Assembly: GCF_023147585.1 (NCBI RefSeq)
Contig: NZ_JAHXOZ010000004.1
Location: 62,001 to 126,000, forward strand
Direction of reading: 5' to 3'
DNA length: 64,000 nucleotides
From: Micrococcus sp. EYE_212
GTDB taxonomy: Bacteria > Actinomycetota > Actinomycetes > Actinomycetales > Micrococcaceae
The notes under the pieces are model-generated. The model had not been told where the DNA came from and ran no database searches. It saw nothing but the letters and a program-made list of their open reading frames with translations. The translations under genes were made by a program, and so were the position numbers. Shown piece by piece: positions 18,132-25,576 of the stretch. The stretch's first letter is position 1. Every line of letters starts with the position of its first letter.

Positions 18132-19016
18132 ATGATCACAGTGAACGAGGTGAACAAGTCCTTCGGATCCGCCCCTGTGCTGCAGGACCTGAGCTTCAGC
18201 ATCCGGCCGGGCCTCATGACGGGCTTCGTGGGCGGCAACGGCGCCGGCAAGACCACCACCATGCGCATCCTGCTCGGCGTCCTCGAGGCCGACTCGGGCC
18301 GCATCGAGGTCGACGGCGCCCCCATCACCCGGGACTACCGCGCGGGCATCGGCTACATGCCGGAGGAGCGCGGGCTCTACCCGAAGATGAGCGTCGTGGA
18401 CCAGCTCGTCTACCTGGGGCGGCTGCACCACATGCGCGGGTCTGACGCCAAGGCGCGGGCCCTCGAGCTGCTCGAGCGCCTGAACCTCGCGGACCGGGCC
18501 GGCAGCCGCCTCGAGGAGCTCTCCCTCGGCAACCAGCAGCGCGCGCAGATCGCCGCCGCCCTCATCCACGACCCGGTGGCGCTCGTCCTCGATGAGCCCT
18601 TCTCCGGCCTGGACCCGAACGCGGTGGAGACCACGCTCCAGGTGCTTCGCGAGACCGCGGACACCGGCGTGCCCGTCCTGTTCTCCTCGCACCAGCTGGA
18701 CCTCGTCGAGCGCCTGTGCGACGAGCTGATCATCCTCGCTGGCGGCCGTGTCCGCGCCGCCGGCACCCGCGAGGAGCTGATCGCCTCCCACGCCGAGCCC
18801 GAGTGGGAGCTGCACGCCGACGCCGACGCCGGCTGGGTGCGCAGCATTCCCGGCATCGAGGTCTACCACTTCGACGGCGGCCGGGCCCGCTTCCGCGCCG
18901 ACACCCCGGGGGCCGCCCAGCGCGTCCTCGCCGAGGCCGCCGCCCGCGGCCCGGTGCACCGCTTCGGCCCCGTCACCCGTTCCCTGCACGAGATCTTCAC
19001 GGAGGTCACCCGATGA
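18132..19016 (+). CDS. ABC transporter ATP-binding protein, NatA-like
   Basis: A 294-residue ATPase with Walker A GGNGAGKTT, the Q-loop region GYMPEERGLYPKMSV, signature LSLGNQQRAQIAAALI, Walker B LVLDEPFSGLDP and the H-loop SSHQLD. The last 80 residues form a DUF4162-type C-terminal extension. NatA-type ATPases work with ABC-2 permeases in sodium or drug efflux. The start is supported by TAGGCT at 18120-18125, ending 6 bases before the ATG. The stop overlaps the permease start by 4 bases. Predicted operator sites just upstream tie it to the preceding two-component system. Confidence 0.93.
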   Translation: MITVNEVNKSFGSAPVLQDLSFSIRPGLMTGFVGGNGAGKTTTMRILLGVLEADSGRIEVDGAPITRDYRAGIGYMPEERGLYPKMSVVDQLVYLGRLHHMRGSDAKARALELLERLNLADRAGSRLEELSLGNQQRAQIAAALIHDPVALVLDEPFSGLDPNAVETTLQVLRETADTGVPVLFSSHQLDLVERLCDELIILAGGRVRAAGTREELIASHAEPEWELHADADAGWVRSIPGIEVYHFDGGRARFRADTPGAAQRVLAEAAARGPVHRFGPVTRSLHEIFTEVTR

Positions 19017-20182
19017 GCACGGCACACCCCACAACCACGGACCGCCGCCCCGACGGCGGCCCCGACGGAGCGGGCCGCCCGCAGCCGCGCCGCACCCCGT
19101 TCTGGACAGCCGTCGGCACGGTGGCCGCCCGCGAGATGAAGGTGAAGGGCACCTCCAAGGCGTACATCATCACCACGATGATCCTCCTCGCCGTGGCCCT
19201 GCTCGCCACCCTCCTGGTGCCGCGCATGGGCGACATGTTCGCGGGGGACGCCACCGGCGTCGCCGTCGTCGACCAGACCGCGCCCGTCGTCGCCGCCCTG
19301 GGCGAGGACTACGAGGCGCGGACCCTCGACTCCGTCGCCGAGGCGAGGGCCGCCGTCGAGCGCGGGGACGTCGAGGCGGCCGTGGTGCCGAGCGCCGACG
19401 CCCCGGGCGGGCTCGAGGTGCTGGCCATGACGGACGTGCCCACCTCCCTCGTGCAGGCGCTCTCGACGAGCCCCGCCGTCGAGCTGCTGGACCCGTCCGC
19501 CCCGAACCCGCTACTGCGGTACTTCATCGCGTTCGGCTTCGGACTGGTGTTCTTCATGGCCGCGATCACGTTCGGTCAGCAGATCGCGGTGTCCGTGATC
19601 GAGGAGAAGCAGTCGCGGATCGTGGAGATCCTGCTGGCCGCGGTGCCCGCCCGCGCCATGATGGCCGGCAAGGTGCTCGGCAACGCCGCGATGGCGATCC
19701 TGCAGGTCGCGCTGGTCGCCGCCGCCCTGCTGCTGGGCCTGCAGATCAACGGGGAGGTCCTGCCCCTGGACGGCCTGGGCGTGCCGATCCTGTGGTTCGT
19801 GCTGCTGTTCAGCATCGGCTTCGTGATGATTGCCGCCCTGTATGCGGCCTCCGCCTCCATGGTGTCCCGGCAGGAGGACATCGGCTCCACGTCCATGCCC
19901 GTGATGATGCTGATCATGCTCCCGTACTTCGGGGTGATCTTCTTCAACGACAACCCCGAGGCCCTGCGGATCATGAGCTTCATCCCGTTCTCCGCGCCCG
20001 TGGCGGTGCCCCTGCGGATCTTCCTCGAGCAGGGGCAGATGTGGGAGCACGTGCTCGCGCTGGGCATCCTCGTGGTCTCGACCGCCCTGGCCATCTGGCT
20101 GGCCGCCGCGATCTACGAGCGCTCCATCCTGCGCACCGGCAGGGCGCTGACCTGGCGGCAGGCCCTGCAGCGCCAGGGCTGA
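19013..20182 (+). CDS. ABC-2 type permease, NatB-like
   Basis: A 389-residue permease. A polar N-terminal tail of about 35 residues is followed by a first transmembrane helix (about 50-75), a long external segment to about residue 165, and five or six further helices to the end. QQIAVSVIEEKQSRIVEILLAAVPA is the conserved motif of NatB/ABC-2 permeases. The ATG overlaps the ATPase stop (ATGA). It should form the membrane part of the exporter with the NatA-like protein. The substrate (sodium or an antimicrobial compound) is not determined. Confidence 0.91.
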   Translation: MSTAHPTTTDRRPDGGPDGAGRPQPRRTPFWTAVGTVAAREMKVKGTSKAYIITTMILLAVALLATLLVPRMGDMFAGDATGVAVVDQTAPVVAALGEDYEARTLDSVAEARAAVERGDVEAAVVPSADAPGGLEVLAMTDVPTSLVQALSTSPAVELLDPSAPNPLLRYFIAFGFGLVFFMAAITFGQQIAVSVIEEKQSRIVEILLAAVPARAMMAGKVLGNAAMAILQVALVAAALLLGLQINGEVLPLDGLGVPILWFVLLFSIGFVMIAALYAASASMVSRQEDIGSTSMPVMMLIMLPYFGVIFFNDNPEALRIMSFIPFSAPVAVPLRIFLEQGQMWEHVLALGILVVSTALAIWLAAAIYERSILRTGRALTWRQALQRQG

Positions 20183-20199
20183 GGGGCCGGGCGCCGTCG

Positions 20200-20356
20200 T
20201 GCCGGTCACCGGGCCGATCCATCGGTGGACCCCGCGCGCCGCCCGCTCGACCTCGCGGCTGCGCAGGCGGGAGGCGGGCACCCCCGCCGCCAGCGCCTGG
20301 GCCCGGGTGAAGGGCCGGGACCGCAGGGTCAGGGGGAAGTCGCCGGGCACGCGCAT
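20200..20356 (-). pseudogene. N-terminal remnant of an AbiEi/DUF559-type protein
   Basis: Minus-strand translation from the ATG at 20356 gives MRVPGDFPLTLRSRPFTR, then AQALAAGVPASRLRSREVER and AARGVHRWIG. This resembles the N terminus of actinobacterial AbiEi-antitoxin-like or DUF559 endonuclease-like proteins. After about 50 residues the frame runs into the 3' end of the NatB-like gene, so the remainder is missing. A promoter-like CAGGAT still ends 7 bases before the ATG. The assignment rests on remembered family patterns and needs a search. Confidence 0.4.
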
Positions 20357-20616
20357 GGTCCTGATCCTGGCTCCCACGACGACGGCAGCCCCGGTTGTCC
20401 ACAGGCCGGCCGTCGTCGCACCCGACCCGCCATCGTCGTCCCCGCCGCCGACCAGGGCGCGGACCCGGGCGTGTACGGGATCGAGAACGCGGCCCTGGAT
20501 CGGGAGGGCGTCCTGTGGGCCGCCCTCCAGGACGCGGCGCCGTTGGCCGGGCGCACCCTGCTGCACGTGTGGGGGCCGCGCGGCTGAGGCCCGCCGGCGG
20601 CGCACGACGCGCGGCC
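20357..20616. other. Gene-free stretch with an unidentified C-terminal-like coding fragment
   Basis: The + strand from about 20450 to 20587 reads GVYGIENAALDREGVLWAAL followed by QDAAPLAGRTLLHVWGPRG and a stop. It looks like the end of a protein whose front is lost. I do not recognise the family. Together with the minus-strand remnant next to it, this intergenic gap looks like the scar of one or more deletions. Confidence 0.35.
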
Positions 20617-22485
20617 TCACCCGCTGAGCCCGTACTCCTTCAGCATCTTCCGGGCCTCCTGGGTGCCGGCCCTCTGCAGCTCGAGCAGCTGCGCGTAGAT
20701 CCCGCCGGACTCGGCCAGCTCGGCCGGGGTCCCGATCTCCTGCACCTGCCCGCCGCGCAGCGTGACGATCCGGTCGACGGACGCGATCGTGCTCAGCCGG
20801 TGCGCCACGATCAGGCTCGACCGCCCCACCATCAGGTCCTCGAGGGCCGCCTGCACGAGCCGTTCGGACTTCGTGTCCAGCGCGGAGGTGGCCTCGTCCA
20901 GCACCAGGATCGGCGCGTCCTTGAGCACCGCCCGCGCCACCGCGATGCGCTGCTTCTGCCCGCCGGAGAGCCGCAGGCCGCGCTCGCCGATGATCTGCTC
21001 GTAGCCGTGGTCGAAGCCCTCCACGAACGAGTCCGCGTACGCCGCCTTCGCCGCGGCGCGCACCCGCTCGTCGGTGGCGTCCGGGTCGGCGTAGGCGATG
21101 TTCTCCCGCACGGTCCCGGAGAACAGGAACGGCTCCTGGAACACGGTGGCGATCGAGCCGCGCACCGCGGCCAGGTCCAGCCCCGCGACGTCGTTCCCGA
21201 ACACCTCGATCCGCCCGTCTCCCACGGGATAGAGCCCCATGAGCAGGTTCGTGATCGTGGACTTGCCGCCGCCGGACTCCCCCACGAATGCGATCTTCTC
21301 GCCCACGCCCGCCTCGAAGGTGACGCGGTCGAGCACGGGGCGGGCGGCGTCGTCGTCGTAGGCGAACGTCACGTCCGTGAAGCGGACGGCGGGGACGTCC
21401 GCGGGAAGCGGCACTGTCTCGCCCTCGACGACGTCGGCGCGCGCCTCCGCCGGCCCGTTCGGGACAGCACGCACCTCCCCCGCCTCGAGCGCCCGTCCGC
21501 CCGCCCGCTCCCGCTCCTCCTCGAGCACGGCGAAGTAGTCCTTCGACCCGGCCACGGCGCGCTGCGCGGAGTCCACGAGGTAGCTCATGGAGAAGATCGG
21601 CTGGCGGGCCATGTTCATCAGCTGCAGGAGGATCACCATGTCCCCCACCGAGAACAGCCCCTGCGCCGTCCGCACGAACACGATGAGGTACATCAGCCCG
21701 AAGACCACGTTCATGGCGAGCCGGCGCCACGCGTCCATGCCGTGCCAGAACCGGGACTGCGTGCGGGTGAGCCCCACGGTCTTGGTGAACCGCTCGCGGA
21801 ACCCGGCGAGCTCGTGCTCCTGCCGGTTGTAGGCGCGCACCACGGCCATCTGGGAGACCACCTCGGCGAAGCGTCCCGAGGCGACGTCCACCTCGGTGTT
21901 CTTCTCCCCCTCCCACACCTGCCACTTCGTCGAGGTCTTGGCGGTGAGCCACATGTACACGGGGAACACGACGGCCAGCAGGACCGCGAGGGGCCACCAG
22001 TAGAACCCCGTGATCACCAGGACCGCGGCGGTGGTGATGAGCATGGTGAACGCGTTGTTCGCGAAGAACTGCAGGAACTGGGTGAGCTCCGTGATGGAGC
22101 GGTTCAGCCGGTTGGTGATGCGGCCGGTGAGCGCGGTGTCGAAGTACCGCTGCGGCAGGTGCAGCAGGTGCTCGAAGTACCGCGTGGAGAGGACGGTTCG
22201 CATGCGCGCGGCCATCACGTCTCCCCAGTAGCCGCCCACGCTCACCACCGCGGTGGTGGCCACCTCGACGCCGAGGAACGCCAGCGCCAGCCAGGTCACG
22301 GCGGTCACGGCCTCCTCCACGGAGGTCCGCCCGGCCACGGCGTCCACGATCCGGTCCGTGGCCGCGCCGATGAGGAACGGGGTGGCGAGGCTGAGCAGCG
22401 CGGCCAGCACGGAGCTGACGGCGATGCCGAGGTAGAGCGGGTTCAGCTGGGGCGCGAAGCGCAGGATGCGCAGCAGGGAGGTCAC
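20617..22485 (-). CDS. ABC exporter, fused transmembrane and ATPase domains (MsbA/MDR type)
   Basis: A 622-residue half-transporter. Six transmembrane helices occupy roughly residues 15-320 in the type IV exporter arrangement. The ATPase domain has Walker A GESGGGKST, the Q-loop VFQEPFLFSGTVREN, signature LSGGQKQRIAVARAVL, Walker B ILVLDEATSALD and H-loop VAHRLS. An acidic, Glu-rich stretch of about 50 residues links the two parts. It probably works as a homodimer exporting a lipid or drug. The GTG start at 22485 is supported by TACCCT (22497 to 22492, minus strand), ending 6 bases upstream. Confidence 0.94.
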   Translation of the reverse strand: MTSLLRILRFAPQLNPLYLGIAVSSVLAALLSLATPFLIGAATDRIVDAVAGRTSVEEAVTAVTWLALAFLGVEVATTAVVSVGGYWGDVMAARMRTVLSTRYFEHLLHLPQRYFDTALTGRITNRLNRSITELTQFLQFFANNAFTMLITTAAVLVITGFYWWPLAVLLAVVFPVYMWLTAKTSTKWQVWEGEKNTEVDVASGRFAEVVSQMAVVRAYNRQEHELAGFRERFTKTVGLTRTQSRFWHGMDAWRRLAMNVVFGLMYLIVFVRTAQGLFSVGDMVILLQLMNMARQPIFSMSYLVDSAQRAVAGSKDYFAVLEEERERAGGRALEAGEVRAVPNGPAEARADVVEGETVPLPADVPAVRFTDVTFAYDDDAARPVLDRVTFEAGVGEKIAFVGESGGGKSTITNLLMGLYPVGDGRIEVFGNDVAGLDLAAVRGSIATVFQEPFLFSGTVRENIAYADPDATDERVRAAAKAAYADSFVEGFDHGYEQIIGERGLRLSGGQKQRIAVARAVLKDAPILVLDEATSALDTKSERLVQAALEDLMVGRSSLIVAHRLSTIASVDRIVTLRGGQVQEIGTPAELAESGGIYAQLLELQRAGTQEARKMLKEYGLSG

Positions 22486-22594
22486 CGGTTCAGGGTAGTG
22501 GCGCCCCCGGACGGCACCGGGCGCGCGAGGCCCGACGCGCGGGGGCGTGGGGGCGCGGGCCAGGACGTCTGAACCCGAGACGCGGTCGGGGGCG

Positions 22595-23047
22595 TCAGAA
22601 CATCGGGGTCGCGGCGACGGCGGCCAGCACCGGCAGCAGCAGCGGCGCCACCTCGTGCCCGGCGGGCGCGTCCGGCGCGGCGGGGTCCATCCAGTGCAGC
22701 TGGACGATCTCCTCCGTGGGCGCGGGCACCTCGTGGCGGGCAATCGGTCGCCACAGCGCGTACACCTCGGCGTGGAGGCGCGCGCCTGGCTCGTTGGCGG
22801 CGGCGGTGTCCCACGCGCCCACGTGCGCGAGCTCCCGGGCGTGCAGGCGCAGTCCGGTCTCCTCCGCCACCTCGCGCACGGCGGTGTCCACGGGATCCTC
22901 GCCGGGGAGGTGCTTGCCCCCGGGGAACATGAACATCGTGGTCCCGGCCTTGCGGACGGTCAGCACGCGCCGGTCCGGGCGCGCCATCACGACGGCGGCC
23001 ACGCGGATGGCCTCCCCCGGTGCGTCGGCGGAGGGAGAGGCGGTCAT
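22595..23047 (-). CDS. Nudix hydrolase
   Basis: A 150-residue protein with a complete Nudix box: G, five residues, E, seven residues, then REVAEETGL, within the segment that follows FPGGKHLPGE. Such enzymes hydrolyse nucleoside diphosphates linked to other groups, including oxidised dNTPs, and act in housekeeping. The substrate is not predictable. The ATG at 23047 is preferred over an upstream ATG because CAGAAT (23060 to 23055, minus strand) ends 7 bases before it, giving a leaderless start. Confidence 0.9.
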   Translation of the reverse strand: MTASPSADAPGEAIRVAAVVMARPDRRVLTVRKAGTTMFMFPGGKHLPGEDPVDTAVREVAEETGLRLHARELAHVGAWDTAAANEPGARLHAEVYALWRPIARHEVPAPTEEIVQLHWMDPAAPDAPAGHEVAPLLLPVLAAVAATPMF

Positions 23048-23116
23048 GCCCCCCATTCTGCCCCGTCAGCACACGGCATGCCGTCCATGGGTCCCACTCC
23101 CGGAGCGCCTCGCCGC

Positions 23117-23160
23117 GGGGCGGAGCGGGCTCGAGGACGGGGCGGAGCGGGCTCGAGGAC
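23117..23160. repeat. Tandem 22-bp direct repeat, two copies
   Basis: Two identical, adjacent 22-base units (23117-23138 and 23139-23160), each containing CGGAGCGGGCTCGAGGAC, lie between the Nudix gene and the stop of the LysE-type gene. They are non-coding as far as can be seen, and probably arose by replication slippage. Confidence 0.75.
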
Positions 23161-23182
23161 GGGGGGCAGCCTCAGACCGACG

Positions 23183-24004
23183 TCAGAGCAGGGTCAGCGC
23201 CACCTTCGCGGCGATGCCCAGCATGAGCGTGCCCACCACGGCGTCGACGATCCGCCACGTGCGCGGCGAGTTCATGGACGGGGCCAGCTTGGTGCCGCCC
23301 CAGCCGAGCACCACGAACCACACCGCGGAGGCCGCGAGCGCGCCGAGGGTGTAGAGCCACTTGTCCGCGCCGTAGGTCTGCGCGAAGGTGCCCATCATGA
23401 CCACGGTGTCCAGGATCGCGTGCGGATTGAGCAGGGAGACGGACAGGGAGAGCAGGACGATCCGACCGAGGCGGCTCTGGGGCGCCTCGAGCATCACCCG
23501 GCGCGGCTCGACCCGCGTCTTGACCGCGACGGCGCCCGCGCCGGCGGGCTGCGGGGCCGGCATCGCGGCGGGGCTCTCGGGGCCGCGCCTCGAGGCGTGG
23601 CCCCCGGCGACCGTCCCGGTGCGCGGGTCGATGCGGGGCAGCTCGCCCGTGAGCGTGGCCAGCTCGACGGCGTCCGGCGCGAGCGACGCGTCCACCTCGG
23701 CCGCCGCCGCGACGAGCGTGCGCTGGCCCCGGAGGGCGGAGCGGAACGCGGAGACGGCGAACCAGAGCAGGTAGACGACGCCGGACACGGTCAGGGCCGT
23801 GACGATCCAGGGGTGGTGCTCGGCCACCACGCCGATGCCCGCGGTGCCCACGGCGAGCAGCGCCACGTCGCTGGCGAAGCACACGCCGAGGGCGACGCCC
23901 ACGCGGTCCCGTCGCACGATCTGGCGCAGCAGGAAGAGGGTCTGGGCCCCGATCGCGACGATGAGGGCCAGGTAGGTCAGGAATCCGGTGGTGAAGATCG
24001 GCAC
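23183..24004 (-). CDS. lysE: LysE/ArgO-family amino-acid exporter
   Basis: A 273-residue membrane protein of the LysE superfamily. The first helix contains LTYLALIVAIGAQTLFLLRQ, including the family-typical GxQ near the N terminus, and the later NPHAILDTVV matches the conserved NPxxxLD motif. The usual length is about 200-235 residues. The extra length comes from a hydrophilic insert of about 80 residues (near 95-175) between helices three and four. It should export basic amino acids such as lysine or arginine. The GTG start at 24004 has TACCCT (24017 to 24012, minus strand) ending 7 bases upstream. It is divergent from a LysG/ArgP-type regulator, which supports the call. Confidence 0.9.
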   Translation of the reverse strand: MPIFTTGFLTYLALIVAIGAQTLFLLRQIVRRDRVGVALGVCFASDVALLAVGTAGIGVVAEHHPWIVTALTVSGVVYLLWFAVSAFRSALRGQRTLVAAAAEVDASLAPDAVELATLTGELPRIDPRTGTVAGGHASRRGPESPAAMPAPQPAGAGAVAVKTRVEPRRVMLEAPQSRLGRIVLLSLSVSLLNPHAILDTVVMMGTFAQTYGADKWLYTLGALAASAVWFVVLGWGGTKLAPSMNSPRTWRIVDAVVGTLMLGIAAKVALTLL

Positions 24005-24100
24005 GACCGCGAGGGTAGACCCCGCTCCGCCGTCCGCTCCATCGCAATCTCCTTCAGGATCTGCAGGAATCCTTCAACCGGACGGCCTAGGCTCGGACCC
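24005..24100. promoter_or_regulatory. Divergent leaderless promoters of the exporter and its LysR-type regulator
   Basis: TACCCT on the minus strand (24017-24012) and TAGGCT on the plus strand (24088-24093) each end 7 bases before a GTG start. The space between them contains two copies of TCCTTCA and an AGGAT/ATCCT inverted pair around 24050-24075, a plausible regulator binding site. Confidence 0.6.
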
Positions 24101-24988
24101 GTGAACTCCGACCATCTGCGAGCTCTGGCCGCCGCCGTCGACCACGGCACCTTCGACGCCGCCGCCGACGCCCTGCGCATCTCCGGCTCCGCGTTCTCCC
24201 AGCGCATCAAGACGCTCGAACGCGGGGTGGGCCAGGTGCTGCTGGCCCGCACGGTCCCGGTGCGTCCGACGGCGGCCGGGGAGCGGATGCTGCGGCTCGC
24301 GCGGCAGACCCTGGCCCTCGAGGACGAGGCCCTCGCCGCGCTCGGGCACGCGCCCGGCGGCCGCACGACGCTGGCGGTGGCGGTCAACGCGGACTCGCTC
24401 GACACGTGGTGGCGTCCGATCATCCGGGAGGCGGCCACCTGGGACGACGTGGTGCTCCACCTCTACAGCGAGGACCAGCAGCACACGGTGGAGCTGCTGC
24501 GGGACGGGACGGCCGTGGCGGCGGTGACGGACCGGCCGGAGCCGGTCTCGGGCTGCACGGTGACCCGGATCGGCGCGATGCGCTACCACGCGGTGGCGGC
24601 CTCGGTGCTGCTGGACCGGCATCGGGACGCGCGGGGTCGGGTGGACGTGGGGAGCCTGCCGCTCCTGGACTTCGGGCCGCGCGACGGACTGCAGCGCACG
24701 GTGCTGCACCGGGCCGTGCGGGGCGGCGGACCGACCCCCACGCCGCCGCACCAACTGCTGCCCTCGGTACAGGCCTACCTGGGCGCGGTGGAGAGCGGGC
24801 TGGGGTGGGGCATGCTGCCGGCGGCGCAGGTCCCGGCGAGCGTGCTGGCGGGGACGCACCCGGAGCTGGAGAGCATCCCCGAGCTGGGCACGGCCGAGGT
24901 GCCCCTCTACTGGCACAGATGGGCCGCCGGAACCGCGGCGCTCGACCGTCTCTCTGAGACGGTGTCGCGCGCGGCCCCGGCGGCCTAG
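24101..24988 (+). CDS. lysG: LysR-family regulator of the ArgP/LysG type
   Basis: A 295-residue regulator. The N-terminal winged helix reads SDHLRALAAAVDHGTFDAAA with the recognition segment SGSAFSQRIKTLERGVGQVLL, as in ArgP/IciA/LysG proteins. The effector domain follows from about residue 90. LysG-type proteins activate the adjacent exporter when basic amino acids accumulate. The arrangement here (divergent, 96-bp gap) is the classical LysE/LysG layout. The GTG start at 24101 is chosen because TAGGCT (24088-24093) ends 7 bases before it; the open frame extends far upstream but overlaps the divergent gene. Confidence 0.92.
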   Translation: MNSDHLRALAAAVDHGTFDAAADALRISGSAFSQRIKTLERGVGQVLLARTVPVRPTAAGERMLRLARQTLALEDEALAALGHAPGGRTTLAVAVNADSLDTWWRPIIREAATWDDVVLHLYSEDQQHTVELLRDGTAVAAVTDRPEPVSGCTVTRIGAMRYHAVAASVLLDRHRDARGRVDVGSLPLLDFGPRDGLQRTVLHRAVRGGGPTPTPPHQLLPSVQAYLGAVESGLGWGMLPAAQVPASVLAGTHPELESIPELGTAEVPLYWHRWAAGTAALDRLSETVSRAAPAA

Positions 24989-24994
24989 TGTGCT

Positions 24995-25011
24995 CGAGGC
25001 CTAAGGCCTCG
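24995..25011. terminator. Short hairpin between convergent genes
   Basis: CGAGGCCT (24995-25002) and AGGCCTCG (25004-25011) are complementary and lie between the regulator stop and the stop of the convergent secreted-protein gene. It is probably a bidirectional terminator, without a T-tract. Confidence 0.5.
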
Positions 25012-25032
25012 GAGCGTCAGCGGATCCGAGGA

Positions 25033-25422
25033 TCAGCGGAGGTCGTCCGAACCGGGACGCTTGGTGTTCAGCGTGGTGTTGGCGTTGCCGGCGGTGTGAC
25101 GCACGTCGTCGGTGTCGACGCGGTGGGTCTCGGTGTGGGCCGGACGCACCGTCTCGGTGTGCGCGGGGCGCACGGTCTCGGTGTGCTTCTTGTTGCGGCC
25201 GAGCAGACCGGCGAGGCCCAGGAGACCGGCGAGGCCCCAGAGGCCCATGTTGCCGTTGTCGTCCTTCTTCTCCTCCTGCTTGGCGGGAGCCGAGGAAGAG
25301 GCGGGGGCCGACGTGGAGGCCGAGGCGGGGGCGGTGCTGCTGGCCATGGCGGCCGGAGCGGCGGCACCGGTCAGGACGGCGGCGCTGAGGGTCAGGGCGG
25401 TGGCGGTCTTACGGAACTCCAT
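25033..25422 (-). CDS. Small secreted protein with WGxxGxxG-type segment
   Basis: A 129-residue protein with a signal peptide (about residues 1-27, cleavage near AMA-SS), a Ser/Ala/Pro spacer, a Lys/Asp/Glu patch, then a hydrophobic glycine-rich segment WGLAGLLGLAGLLG (residues 62-75) followed by RNKK. That arrangement resembles WGxxGxxG or MYXO-CTERM-like membrane tags, but here it is not terminal: a hydrophilic tail of about 50 residues follows, with the repeated heptad TVRPAHTE. The function is unknown. A GAGAGGAGA ribosome binding site lies just before the ATG. The upstream region is the most AT-rich of the window, suggesting strong or regulated transcription. The next gene upstream, in the same orientation, encodes a sensor kinase. 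Confidence 0.82.
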   Translation of the reverse strand: MEFRKTATALTLSAAVLTGAAAPAAMASSTAPASASTSAPASSSAPAKQEEKKDDNGNMGLWGLAGLLGLAGLLGRNKKHTETVRPAHTETVRPAHTETHRVDTDDVRHTAGNANTTLNTKRPGSDDLR

Positions 25423-25507
25423 GGTGAATCTCCTCTCACCGGAGGCGGTCGTTCGCCGCTCCAGCACGTGGGGTCCAGACCCGGGGTGGTCCCCCGGATG
25501 TGACCCC

Positions 25508-25559
25508 GTTTCGATCACTATGAACACACCATAAACAGGCGATCAGGGGGGTCCGTCAA
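25508..25559 (-). promoter_or_regulatory. AT-rich promoter region of the WGxxGxxG protein gene
   Basis: On the minus strand TTGACG (25559-25554) is followed by TATGGT (25533-25528, spacer 20) and then CATAGT. This would leave a 5' untranslated region of roughly 90-100 bases that includes small GC-rich inverted repeats. The exact -10 is uncertain. Confidence 0.45.
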
Positions 25560-25576
25560 CTCCTCATCCCCTGCCG

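Noticed and set aside
20395-20403. TTGTCCACA, a perfect DnaA-box-like nonamer.
   Set aside because: A single box with no cluster, no AT-rich element and no dnaA/dnaN neighbours, so not an origin.
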